Assembly (NCBI GenBank): GCA_035515235.1 | Contig: DATJBS010000014.1 | Coordinates: 27,844 to 91,843, forward strand | Reading direction: 5' to 3' | Length of the DNA: 64,000 bases | Source of the DNA: JAMLHH01 sp035515235 | GTDB lineage: Bacteria > Bacteroidota > Bacteroidia > Chitinophagales > JADIYW01 | In this document: positions 56,525-64,000 of the stretch, in pieces | Layout: the number at the start of each line of letters is the position of its first letter | Position numbering within the stretch: position 1 is the first letter of the stretch | The notes under the pieces: generated by a model | Database searches by the model: none | What the model was told of the DNA's origin: nothing | Seen by the model: only the letters and a program-made list of their open reading frames with translations | Position numbers and translations under genes: made by a program

Positions 56525-57967
56525 TTAAAATTCGTAAACACCTATATCGGGAGGACTTTTTCTAGACTTCCCTTCTATATCATAAAGTACTTGAATATCC
56601 TTTCCTTTGCCAATTAAAACTGATGTTTCTTTAAGATGAAAATCTGCTTTTAAGGGATTTTCAAACCCAAAATCGAGGTTAAATAAATTATTATTGGAGG
56701 TTATATAACTAGGAATACCTTCTTTAGTTTTCAACGCACAATTCTCTATTGTACTAGTGACTCTTTGAACGTCCATCGGATCAAATATGAGCTCTTCCTC
56801 TGCTGCTCCAGCTACTACGGTATTAGTAAAAACAGCCTTTAACTCAGCAACAATAGCTGGTGATTCTGTATTATAAATATGATAATCTGACAAATAAACT
56901 GTAGGCTGTTTATGATCAAAAAAACTGGATGGTCTCAGATAGAAAGTACAATGGTTCACTTCATATTCTCCTCCTAATACTCCCGTAAAAGCATTTCTTC
57001 CAATATCGTGAATCAATACATTGGTTGCTTTAATTTTAGCTAAAAATCCATATAATCCATAAACTGAGTTATTGTATATTTCTGCGTTGGTGATGTTCAG
57101 TTGTGGAGCATTGTTGATAGAAATTGTATTCAGTTCTTCTAAAGTTGTATTTCCTACATTGATACCAAATTGACTTCCTCTCAATCTAAAGTTTTCAATT
57201 TTATGCACACCGCTTTCTCTCATTAAAAACAAACCTAACCATTGACCAGGAAGATTGTCATATGGAATTCCAGTGACTTGTTGATCTAATCTATATCCTC
57301 TAAAAGTCACCCAACGAGCAGAGTCTTGACCACCTTGAATTTGAAGATTTCCATTGACAACCATACCAGAATTACCGCCAAAATAAACTGTTACACCTTC
57401 TTGTATCGTCAAAGTATGTCCTTTAGTTACTTCCAAAGAATTTAAAATCACATATGGTAAATCATTGGTCCAAGTTTCGGTTTCTATACTTTCACCATTA
57501 TAAAAATGCGCATTTTGACCATAAGCTTGAAGTACAACTTGTTGCTGATTTCCATTCGTCTCAAAAACTACTTCGTCCAACATGATAAAAGGCAAAGTAT
57601 CTGAATTAGGATCAACTGTCACTTCTACAAAAATATAGATACTATCTTTTGCAGGAATGATAACATTTTGTGCACTATTGACTGGATCTCCATCTATCGT
57701 CAATCTAAATGGAGAATTTGCTCCATTTTTAAGATATATTTTACTGATTTCTACAGCACTTCTATCTGTATTTCTAACTGTAAAAGATTTTGTGGTAGAA
57801 CCTAAAGAGACAAATACCGTATCAAATGTCAATGTATCTGTCAAAAAATTCAATTGAACACTGCTACTTTGATTAATTTTATCCTTTTTACAAGAAGTAA
57901 AAAACAAACATCCACTAGCGAACAAACTCACTATACTCCAAAAAAATATACTCTTTTTCAATCTCAT
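56525..57967 (-). CDS. Lipoprotein with beta-sandwich and beta-helix repeats
   Basis: 480 residues with a lipoprotein signal (lipobox Cys at 26 in FTSCKKDK). A beta-sandwich domain (about 35-150: FDTVFVSLGSTTKSFTVRN, typical of abnormal-spindle-like HYDIN domains) is followed by a region with regular beta repeats (Asn-Gly rich, e.g. KGHTLTIQEGVTVYFGGN) that looks like a right-handed beta-helix. The family is common in Bacteroidota; function unknown. It overlaps the comF stop by 4 bp. Confidence 0.75.
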   Translation of the reverse strand: MRLKKSIFFWSIVSLFASGCLFFTSCKKDKINQSSSVQLNFLTDTLTFDTVFVSLGSTTKSFTVRNTDRSAVEISKIYLKNGANSPFRLTIDGDPVNSAQNVIIPAKDSIYIFVEVTVDPNSDTLPFIMLDEVVFETNGNQQQVVLQAYGQNAHFYNGESIETETWTNDLPYVILNSLEVTKGHTLTIQEGVTVYFGGNSGMVVNGNLQIQGGQDSARWVTFRGYRLDQQVTGIPYDNLPGQWLGLFLMRESGVHKIENFRLRGSQFGINVGNTTLEELNTISINNAPQLNITNAEIYNNSVYGLYGFLAKIKATNVLIHDIGRNAFTGVLGGEYEVNHCTFYLRPSSFFDHKQPTVYLSDYHIYNTESPAIVAELKAVFTNTVVAGAAEEELIFDPMDVQRVTSTIENCALKTKEGIPSYITSNNNLFNLDFGFENPLKADFHLKETSVLIGKGKDIQVLYDIEGKSRKSPPDIGVYEF

Positions 57968-58671
57968 TGATAATAATCTCCTGCTATCGCTATGGTCAAT
58001 AAACTAATAGATTTCACACCCTTTAAATTCAATGCATTTGCACAAGCTTCTATTGTAGCACCGCTCGTACAGACATCATCCACCAATATAATATCTCTAT
58101 GCTTTACTTCCTCACTTTTAGCCATAAAATCATTTTTTATTTCTTCCCATCTCGCTTCTTTGCCTTTCTTAGTCTGCGAAATATGAAACTGTGTTCTCTC
58201 CATAGCATGAGGCGCTAAAGCAATATTTAAAGCTTTGGAAATTCCTTCTGAAATTTTCTCACTCTGATTATATCCTCTCTGTTGCAACTTTAAAGGATGG
58301 ATTGGAACTGGAACCAATATCGTAGCATCGTCAAATGTGAGATGCTCTCTAATAAGTTCACCAAATTTCATTCCTAACTCTTCTGCTAGTTTCCCTTTAC
58401 CATGATATTTAATTCCGTGTAATAATTTTTGAGCGATTCCTCCTTGGTAAAATCTCAACATAGAAAAAGCTTGCTTTAATTCTACACGTCCTGCTAATCT
58501 GTCTAATAATAAAGCATTCTGATTAGAAGTCTGTTCGATAATAGGTAAATTACTCCAACAGATATTGCACAAAACTTTTTCATATCGAAATAAGCTTCTC
58601 TGACAGCCCGGACAAAGTCTAGGAAATATAAAATGTTTTAAACCATTGATGGACTGTCTGATATATTTCAT
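57964..58671 (-). CDS. comF: ComF-like phosphoribosyltransferase-family protein
   Basis: 235 residues. N-terminal zinc motif CPGC...CNIC, then a PRTase fold with VPIHPLKLQQRGYNQSE and the PRPP loop DIILVDDVCTSGATIE. ComF is used in DNA uptake in some bacteria, though in others it is orphan. It overlaps both radA and the lipoprotein gene by 4 bp, so the three are one transcript. Confidence 0.92.
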   Translation of the reverse strand: MKYIRQSINGLKHFIFPRLCPGCQRSLFRYEKVLCNICWSNLPIIEQTSNQNALLLDRLAGRVELKQAFSMLRFYQGGIAQKLLHGIKYHGKGKLAEELGMKFGELIREHLTFDDATILVPVPIHPLKLQQRGYNQSEKISEGISKALNIALAPHAMERTQFHISQTKKGKEARWEEIKNDFMAKSEEVKHRDIILVDDVCTSGATIEACANALNLKGVKSISLLTIAIAGDYYQ

Positions 58672-60023
58672 TCAAATAAATTTTGGAAAAGATGTTCTAC
58701 TTTGGAAATAGGCATCACTCTTAAATGTGGCAATTCAGGAAGTCCTTTTGCATGAAATTTAGAAATATAAATCTGCTGATAGCCTAACTTATCAGCTTCG
58801 GACATTCTTTGGTCGATTTTGCTGACAGGTCGAATCTCACCAGAAAGTCCTATTTCTCCTGCGAAACAAATATTTTCTTTCAATGGAATATCTTCATAAG
58901 AGGATAATAAAGCTGCTACTACTGCCATATCTGTAGCTGGATCTTCAATTTTCATCCCTCCTGCTATATTGAGAAAAACATCTTTTGCTCCAAATTTAAA
59001 ACCACATCTCTTATCCAAAACGGCCAAAATCATATGCAATCTTTTTAAATCATAGCCTGTTGCAGATCTTTGAGGAGTACCAAAAACAGCACCTGAAACC
59101 AATGCTTGAACTTCTACTAATAATGATCTCATTCCTTCCATCGTGACCGCAATAGCGACTCCACTAGCAGGCTCATCTCTTAAAGTCACTAATAATTCAC
59201 TCGGATTAGTGACAGGTCTAAGTCCATTGCCCATCATTTCATAAATACCTAATTCAGAAGTAGAGCCGAATCTATTTTTGATGGTACGCAACATTCTATA
59301 ATTATAATGTCGATCGCCTTCAAATTGCAAAACAGTATCTACCATATGCTCTAATAATTTAGGACCGGCAATGACACCTTCTTTGGTGATATGACTGACA
59401 ATAATAATCGCAGGACCATTTTTCTTAGCAAGGTTTTGTAATACATGAGTAGCTTCTCTCACTTGAGATACACTCCCTGCGGCAGATTCTATACCTTCTA
59501 CTTGTAGCGTTTGAATAGAATCTATAATAATCAAATCTGGCTTCAATTCATGAGCTTGATGCAGAATATAATCTACATTAGTTTCTGTATATAAATAAAC
59601 TTCTGCTGACTGATTCATCAATCTTTCCGCACGCATTTTGATTTGTTGATCACTTTCCTCACCCGATACGTAGAGCACTTTCATTCCCAAAGTCATCAAA
59701 GCAATCTGCAAGAGTAAAGTAGATTTTCCTATACCTGGCTCTCCTCCTATTAGAATCAAGGAACCTTTTACAATACCTCCACCCAAGACTCTGTTAAACT
59801 CAGAATCCGACATCACCATCCGTGGCTGCTCGCTTGCAGTAATATCTTTTAGCAACAAAGCAGAAGATTTTTGTAGTGGAATTGCAGTAATTGTCTTGGA
59901 AGACACCTTGACAATTTCTTCTACTAATGAATTCCAAGTATCGCATGCAGGACACTTTCCCATCCATTTTGGAGAAGAAGTTCCGCATTGTTGGCAGATA
60001 TAAACATTTTTAACTTTTGACAT
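58668..60023 (-). CDS. radA: DNA repair ATPase RadA (Sms)
   Basis: 451 residues from ATG 60023; an upstream in-frame ATG at 60029 adds only two residues, and MSKVKNVYICQQCG is the usual RadA start. C4 zinc finger CQQCGTSSPKWMGKCPAC, RecA-like Walker A GGEPGIGKST, Walker B LIIIDSIQT, the RadA-specific KNRFG motif, and a C-terminal Lon-like domain. It extends recombination intermediates. It is divergent from tatC, with ~58 bp between starts. Confidence 0.95.
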   Translation of the reverse strand: MSKVKNVYICQQCGTSSPKWMGKCPACDTWNSLVEEIVKVSSKTITAIPLQKSSALLLKDITASEQPRMVMSDSEFNRVLGGGIVKGSLILIGGEPGIGKSTLLLQIALMTLGMKVLYVSGEESDQQIKMRAERLMNQSAEVYLYTETNVDYILHQAHELKPDLIIIDSIQTLQVEGIESAAGSVSQVREATHVLQNLAKKNGPAIIIVSHITKEGVIAGPKLLEHMVDTVLQFEGDRHYNYRMLRTIKNRFGSTSELGIYEMMGNGLRPVTNPSELLVTLRDEPASGVAIAVTMEGMRSLLVEVQALVSGAVFGTPQRSATGYDLKRLHMILAVLDKRCGFKFGAKDVFLNIAGGMKIEDPATDMAVVAALLSSYEDIPLKENICFAGEIGLSGEIRPVSKIDQRMSEADKLGYQQIYISKFHAKGLPELPHLRVMPISKVEHLFQNLFE

Positions 60024-60067
60024 AAGCATCTAAAATTAATGTTTTACGCAAATAAATTCAGATACTT

Positions 60068-60075
60068 TATCTTTG
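60068..60075 (+). promoter_or_regulatory. -7 box abutting the tatC start codon
   Basis: TATCTTTG (60068-60075), a full TAnnTTTG match, lies six bases ahead of the ATG at 60082. An in-frame TTG at 60073 overlaps this box, so it would be untranscribed. Confidence 0.55.
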
Positions 60076-60081
60076 TCTTAC

Positions 60082-60912
60082 ATGAAAGAAAGTATTTTAG
60101 AAGATAGCTCTGAAAAAGAGATGTCTTTTATCGACCATATAGAAGAATTAAGGTGGCATCTTTTGAGATCAGCAGTAGCTGTTTTCGCGTTTACGATTAT
60201 GGCTTTTCTCAATAAGAAAATCATCTTTGACTATATCCTATTTGGTCCTACTAGAGATGATTTCCCTACAAATATATTTTTTTGTTGGATTTCGGAAAGA
60301 GTGCCGTTTCTCAATATGTGTTCTGAGAATTTAGAATACCATTTTATCAATACAGACCTCGCTGGACAGTTTATGCTTCATATAAAAATGTCTTTTGTTG
60401 TTGGATTTGTATTGGCATTTCCATATATCTTTTGGGAATTTTGGAGATTTCTGAAACCTGCTTTATACAATAATGAAATTCAAACCACGAGAGGAATTGT
60501 ATTCTTCAGCTCTATCCTTTTTGGAATAGGTTGTTGTTTTGGGTACTTTATTATTGCTCCATTCTCTATTAATTTCTTTTACTCTTATTCTGCTATAGAA
60601 ATCGCTCAGAATTTTATTTCGATAGATAATTATATCTCTAACGTCATCAGTATGGTCATTCCTACGGGAATTATGTTTGAACTGCCGATGTTGGTTTATT
60701 TTTTAAGTAAAATTGGAATAGTTAATCCTGAAATGATGATCAATGGAAGAAGATTTGCATTCGTAGCTATATTATTTATCATCGCAATCATTACTCCTCA
60801 AGGTGATATGATTAGTTTGATTTTGATTTCATCACCAGTAGTAATTCTTTATGAAGTCAGTATTTTGATTTCTAAAAGAGTGGCTAGAAAATATGCGGAA
60901 GAGTTTGATTGA
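60082..60912 (+). CDS. tatC: Twin-arginine translocase subunit TatC
   Basis: 276 residues from ATG 60082. TatC hallmarks: MSFIDHIEELRWHLLRS, six membrane helices, and the FLKPALYNNE segment before the third helix. It recognises twin-arginine signals with TatA, which is not in this window. A nine-base longer start (TTG 60073) is rejected because it lies inside the promoter. Compared with E. coli (258) it is slightly long, with an extra periplasmic loop (DFPTNIFFCWISERVPF). Confidence 0.92.
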   Translation: MKESILEDSSEKEMSFIDHIEELRWHLLRSAVAVFAFTIMAFLNKKIIFDYILFGPTRDDFPTNIFFCWISERVPFLNMCSENLEYHFINTDLAGQFMLHIKMSFVVGFVLAFPYIFWEFWRFLKPALYNNEIQTTRGIVFFSSILFGIGCCFGYFIIAPFSINFFYSYSAIEIAQNFISIDNYISNVISMVIPTGIMFELPMLVYFLSKIGIVNPEMMINGRRFAFVAILFIIAIITPQGDMISLILISSPVVILYEVSILISKRVARKYAEEFD

Positions 60913-60920
60913 TTGGATTT

Positions 60921-61097
60921 GATTAGACCACGGACGACAGACAACAGACCACCGATTTGATTAGACCATGGACAACAGACCACCGTTTAGACAATAGACC
61001 GAAGACAAAAGACCACCGATATGATTAGACGACGGACGATAGACCAAAGACAGTAGACCGTAGATGACCGTCACTGAGAGCAACGAAGCAATCTCAA
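60921..61097. repeat. GACCAC-type irregular repeat with palindromic tail
   Basis: Ten or so imperfect units of the AGACCACNGACNACAGACCAC type fill 60921-61065. Then comes GTCACTGAGAGCAACGAAGCAATCTC (61070-61095), the widespread intergenic repeat related to GTCATTGCGAGNAACGAAGCAATC. It is not coding. Such composite repeats are common in Bacteroidota gaps. Confidence 0.7.
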
Positions 61098-61155
61098 AGT
61101 AAATACTACATTTTAACCATTAAGAAGTTAAGAATTATATCAAAAAAACTAAATC

Positions 61156-61599
61156 ATGGAATTTCCTAAAAAAATAGCAATTGCCGCAGACCACGCAGGA
61201 TATGAATACAAATCTATCTTGATTGAATTTTTAGAATCAAAAAATATAGAAGTCATCAATTTTGGTACGGACGGACCTACTTCGATGGATTATCCGGATA
61301 TAGTTCACCCTTTATGTCAATACATAGAAGAAGGAAATTGTGAGCTAGGGATTCTATTATGTGGAAGTGCAAACGGTGTAGCTCTGACAGCAAATAAGCA
61401 TCAAGGAATTAGAGCAGCAATATGTTGGCAAGATAAAATCTCGTCTCTCGCTAGACAGCACAATGATGCAAATGTAGTTTGTATTCCAGCAAGATTTATT
61501 AGTGTTGAGGAGGCTAAAAGTATTGTAGAAATATTTTTAACGACTGCATTTGAAGGAGGAAGGCATCAAAACCGAGTGAATAAAATAGCTTGTAGCTAA
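61156..61599 (+). CDS. rpiB: Ribose-5-phosphate isomerase B
   Basis: 147 residues, the usual length. AIAADHAGYEYK at the start, GTDGPTSMDYPD, and the catalytic-Cys loop LLCGSANGVALTANK, with HNDANVVCIPARF. The GSANGVAL wording differs from the E. coli GTGIGMSI, but is usual in this phylum. It isomerises ribose-5-phosphate and ribulose-5-phosphate. It converges on the DUF2461 gene, 7 bp away. Confidence 0.93.
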   Translation: MEFPKKIAIAADHAGYEYKSILIEFLESKNIEVINFGTDGPTSMDYPDIVHPLCQYIEEGNCELGILLCGSANGVALTANKHQGIRAAICWQDKISSLARQHNDANVVCIPARFISVEEAKSIVEIFLTTAFEGGRHQNRVNKIACS

Positions 61600-61606
61600 T
61601 TTAACC

Positions 61607-62275
61607 TTAGTAAAGATCTTCTAAGCTTCTATTTATAAACTGTAGAAAAGGAAAAGCTGTTCTTGAATCTTGAATAATTTTTTTAATAAAACTATCGTTC
61701 AAAACCTCATCATCTGAATAGCTTTTGCTTACTGTAAAAGCTTTTAATTTTAAAAATTCAATGGCTTTATGATCTGCATCGTAATCTTTTGGTGCTTTTT
61801 TCAATGTATTTCCTTTGTCTAACGATTCAAAAGTTTGTACAAAGTTTTTATCATTAATAATAGAATAGAAATCCTCTAGATTATAATCAATTTCTTGTCT
61901 AATAGCTTTTAATTCATTGGATTCGGGCGACCATTTACCTGCTGCTAAAAAACTTTTATTATTGGGTTCGATATGTAAATACCAACCTGCCCATTTATCG
62001 GACTTACCACTTCTACCGATAGCCATACCTATATGTGTTTTGTATGGAATCTTATTTTTAGAAAATCTTACATCTCTATAAATTCTAAAAATAGATTTTT
62101 TAGGATCTGTATCTCTTAATAATGGCTCTAAATCTTCTAGTTCGTGTGCCCAAATACTAATTAATTCTTGAGTTTTGAGAACGATTTGATCATATAGAGG
62201 TTTATTTTCTTGAAACCATTCTCTTTCATTATGATTTGCTAAATCTTTAAAAAATTTAAAAGTAGTTTTGTCCAT
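61607..62275 (-). CDS. DUF2461 family protein
   Basis: 222 residues, the usual length for TIGR02453. Starts KTTFKFFKDLANHNEREWFQ, then RDVRFSKNKIPYKTHIG and SWSP-like LAAGKWSPESNEL. No catalytic role is known. It is cytoplasmic and monocistronic, divergent from pdxH. Confidence 0.88.
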   Translation of the reverse strand: MDKTTFKFFKDLANHNEREWFQENKPLYDQIVLKTQELISIWAHELEDLEPLLRDTDPKKSIFRIYRDVRFSKNKIPYKTHIGMAIGRSGKSDKWAGWYLHIEPNNKSFLAAGKWSPESNELKAIRQEIDYNLEDFYSIINDKNFVQTFESLDKGNTLKKAPKDYDADHKAIEFLKLKAFTVSKSYSDDEVLNDSFIKKIIQDSRTAFPFLQFINRSLEDLY

Positions 62276-62334
62276 ATTCTTAAATGCCTATTGTTGCAAT
62301 ATAGCATTTTGACCTAAAATTCGAAAAATCTATC

Positions 62335-62976
62335 ATGGAAAAAAATCTTGCCGAACTTAGAGAATCTTATGACAAAAATGAGTTGTTAGAAGATCAATGT
62401 CCAGAAAATCCATATATTTTAATCCAAAAATGGTTAGAAGAAGCTACGATTTCTATTGAGAAGGATGCTAATGCAATGTTTTTATCTACAGTGGGAAAAG
62501 ATGGACAGCCTTCTTCAAGAACAGTTTTACTAAAAGAAGTTCATGAAGATAAATTTATCTTTTACACCAATTACAAAGGTAGAAAAGGAACACAAATGGC
62601 TGAAAATCCAAAAGTATCTTTATTGTTTTGGTGGAAAGAACTAGAACGTCAAATTCGTATAGAAGGAATAGTACAAAAAGTACCTAAAGAAGTCAGCGAA
62701 ACCTATTTTCATTCCCGTCCATACGGAAGTCAAATCGGAGCTACTGCTTCTCCTCAAAGCCAAATTACAACGAAAGACCAGTTGATTGAAAATTTTAAAT
62801 TCATTGAAGAAAAATATAAAGATCAAGATGAGCTTCCACTCCCCGATCATTGGGGCGGGTATGCCGTCACTGCACATTTAATAGAATTTTGGCAAGGAAG
62901 ACCAAACAGAATGCACGATAGAGTTGAATATATGCTAGATAATCAAATTTGGATAAAGGTTCGTTTAGCTCCCTAA
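62335..62976 (+). CDS. pdxH: Pyridoxamine/pyridoxine 5'-phosphate oxidase
   Basis: 213 residues with the PNPOx FMN-binding split barrel: MFLSTVGKDGQPSSRTVLLK, FYTNYKGRKGTQM, and the C-terminal dimerisation motif ending in EFWQGRPNRMHDR. It makes PLP from PNP or PMP. It is divergent from the DUF2461 gene and ended by the hairpin at 63127-63158. Confidence 0.96.
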   Translation: MEKNLAELRESYDKNELLEDQCPENPYILIQKWLEEATISIEKDANAMFLSTVGKDGQPSSRTVLLKEVHEDKFIFYTNYKGRKGTQMAENPKVSLLFWWKELERQIRIEGIVQKVPKEVSETYFHSRPYGSQIGATASPQSQITTKDQLIENFKFIEEKYKDQDELPLPDHWGGYAVTAHLIEFWQGRPNRMHDRVEYMLDNQIWIKVRLAP

Positions 62977-63126
62977 TCAATTTAGAAAAACAGACTTCGA
63001 AAAAGTATAAAAAATCAAAATCCAATATTGATAAAAAATTAAGCTATCAAGATTATTAAATTTTTGAACTGTTAAGAGCTTTCTTAAATATAGATTGATA
63101 TTAGACATTAGATATTAAAATATATT

Positions 63127-63158
63127 AACTGGCTATCCATATCGGGTAGCCAGTTTTT
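63127..63158 (+). terminator. Terminator of pdxH
   Basis: AACTGGCTATCC (63127-63138) and GGGTAGCCAGTT (63144-63155) pair over 12 bp with one T-G; a run of T's follows. Confidence 0.9.
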
Positions 63159-63592
63159 ATTTTAAGATAATTGGTAAATAAAGACTTCAATACATTCGCT
63201 AAAAGTTCAATTATTTTTATTCGGGTCAAGAAATTTATATATTTTATTCTGTCGCAAATATTTATTAGCCTAAATAAAGTAAAGATGATATACTGTTTGT
63301 TTTCTTAAACGTGAAAGTCTATTAATAAATTCTGTCAAAATATATTACGTTTTGCATTTATGTTTAATTTACAACTTTAAGTCAAATTACAGTGCCTGAT
63401 TTTAATTATTGAAAGTTTTCTTCTCACATTTATATAGATAAACTTACAGAGATTTAATAATCTATCTGTACTTCTTTTTCTGTATAGCATACTTTTGTTT
63501 AATCTTTTATAGATAATCTTAAACAACATATGCGAAAATATTTCCTTTTTAAATATTTCAATATTAAATTTTTGAGAATAGTATATTTTCAA

Positions 63593-63618
63593 AGCACTCT
63601 TCTTAACGAAGTGTTTTT
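63593..63618 (+). terminator. Possible orphan hairpin
   Basis: AGCACT and AGTGTT surround a short loop, followed by seven T's. No gene lies directly upstream. It may be a remnant or close an unseen RNA. Confidence 0.35.
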
Positions 63619-63915
63619 TTGAAGCTATGTATTTACATAATAATTATGTAATTTTTATCTATAAAAAAACAATGTGGTATTATTTTTGTTAATATACACT
63701 GCGTCTGTAAAATTTATTCCTTTTCAATCGTAAGATTTGTTTTATCAAATAAGTATATTCTAAATTAAGAGTGTGACAAAAGTCACTTATTATTTAATTC
63801 TTTTAGTTTGCATTGAGTTGAATAAAAACATACTATACTTTATGGTATATTATATATAAAATCATTGTTGTCCGGAATAAAAAGAGTAGCCGATTAAGGC
63901 TACTCAAAAATATCG

Positions 63916-63923
63916 TACTTTTG
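63916..63923 (+). promoter_or_regulatory. -7 box of the putative transposase
   Basis: TACTTTTG at 63916-63923, a full TAnnTTTG match, 24 bp ahead of the ATG at 63948; the hairpin 63884-63905 precedes it. Confidence 0.6.
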
Positions 63924-63947
63924 TAATAACTACAAAACATTAGAACG

Positions 63948-64000
63948 ATGTCTAAAAGTAACTATTTTTCAACTAAGTGTGTTTTCGGACAGCTGATTTC
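63948..64000 (+). mobile_element. Start of an IS4-type transposase (truncated by window edge)
   Basis: Seventeen codons plus two bases are visible, encoding MSKSNYFSTKCVFGQLI. The MxKSxYFS-xxxxFxQLI opening is typical of DUF4372/IS4 transposases in Bacteroidota. The rest, and the right-hand end, lie outside the window. The sequence ahead (TTGTTGTCCGGAAT near 63866 and the hairpin at 63884-63905) may be the left IS end. Identification rests on a short N-terminus and must be read as tentative. Confidence 0.5.

Larger units (their letters stand above)
62977..63915. other. About 940-bp AT-rich gap, almost featureless
   Basis: Contains the pdxH terminator, a second hairpin at 63593-63618 (AAGCACT ... 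AGTGTTT), a GTGAC-AAAA-GTCAC palindrome at 63773-63786 and the hairpin GAGTAGCC/GGCTACTC at 63884-63905 just ahead of the transposase. The minus-strand frame at 63377-63592 has no coding character. Confidence 0.6.

Noticed and set aside
60073..60081. TTG start for tatC
   Set aside because: It lies inside a perfect TAnnTTTG box; ATG 60082 gives the better start.
63377..63592. 71-residue minus-strand ORF
   Set aside because: Lys/Ile-rich translation of AT-rich DNA, no start context, no family resemblance, isolated in a non-coding gap.
63773..63786. GTGAC-AAAA-GTCAC palindrome as a Crp/Fnr-type site
   Set aside because: Matches half-sites loosely but lies more than 100 bp from any start and no regulator is linked; chance is likely in a 900-bp AT-rich gap.

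Overview
The window is a 64-kb piece of an AT-rich genome from the phylum Bacteroidota. The evidence is convergent: many start sites carry the phylum's TAnnTTTG -7 promoter box; one secreted esterase ends in a type A T9SS sorting domain; FtsZ ends in a Bacteroidota-style tail; MraY carries the extra central segment seen in this phylum; and gene neighbours such as ftsK-lolA, moxR next to parvulin isomerases, and OmpA with thrombospondin type 3 repeats are usual there. Nothing fixes the order or genus.

Layout. (1) 1-4243: two N-terminal-twitch radical SAM paralogues run tail to tail, the second in a minus-strand operon with a glycosyltransferase and an SGNH hydrolase. (2) 4244-4681: a divergent control region holding a regularly spaced DnaA-box cluster and a 10-bp-phased MraZ operator. 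(3) 4682-19958: a complete, tightly overlapped dcw cluster (mraZ, rsmH, ftsL, ftsI, murE, mraY, murD, ftsW, murG, murC, ftsQ, ftsA, ftsZ) ending in a clear terminator. Together these genes make meso-DAP lipid II, flip or polymerise it and build the divisome. (4) 20058-22880: an accessory patch with a T9SS esterase, a REP-associated tyrosine transposase (RAYT) between two inverted arrays of identical 20-bp palindromes, two 33-bp palindromes and a possible structured RNA. (5) 22943-31408: aconitase B, a small Cys-rich secreted protein, a CAT-anticodon tRNA, a ParDE toxin-antitoxin pair, an unrecognised large secreted protein, and LepA. (6) 31413-45686: envelope and metabolism genes: DPP-IV-like peptidase, ABC exporter, dienelactone hydrolase, three duplicated tiny lipoproteins, thiolase, FtsK, LolA, a quinone-oxidoreductase-like enzyme and an OmpA protein. 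(7) 45801-52026: purF, moxR and two periplasmic parvulin isomerases. (8) 52838-62976: RlmD, a membrane patatin, a radA-comF-lipoprotein operon, TatC, RpiB, a DUF2461 protein and PdxH. (9) 62977-64000: a long AT-rich gap, then the first 17 codons of a probable IS4-type transposase cut by the window edge.

Most of the window is housekeeping. The parts that deserve a second look are the RAYT/palindrome locus, the regulatory region ahead of mraZ, the nearly leaderless promoters at lepA, the ABC exporter, rlmD and tatC, the structured element at 22808-22875, the lipoprotein cassettes, and the radical SAM / sugar transferase cluster at the left edge. No CRISPR array, rRNA operon or prophage was seen.
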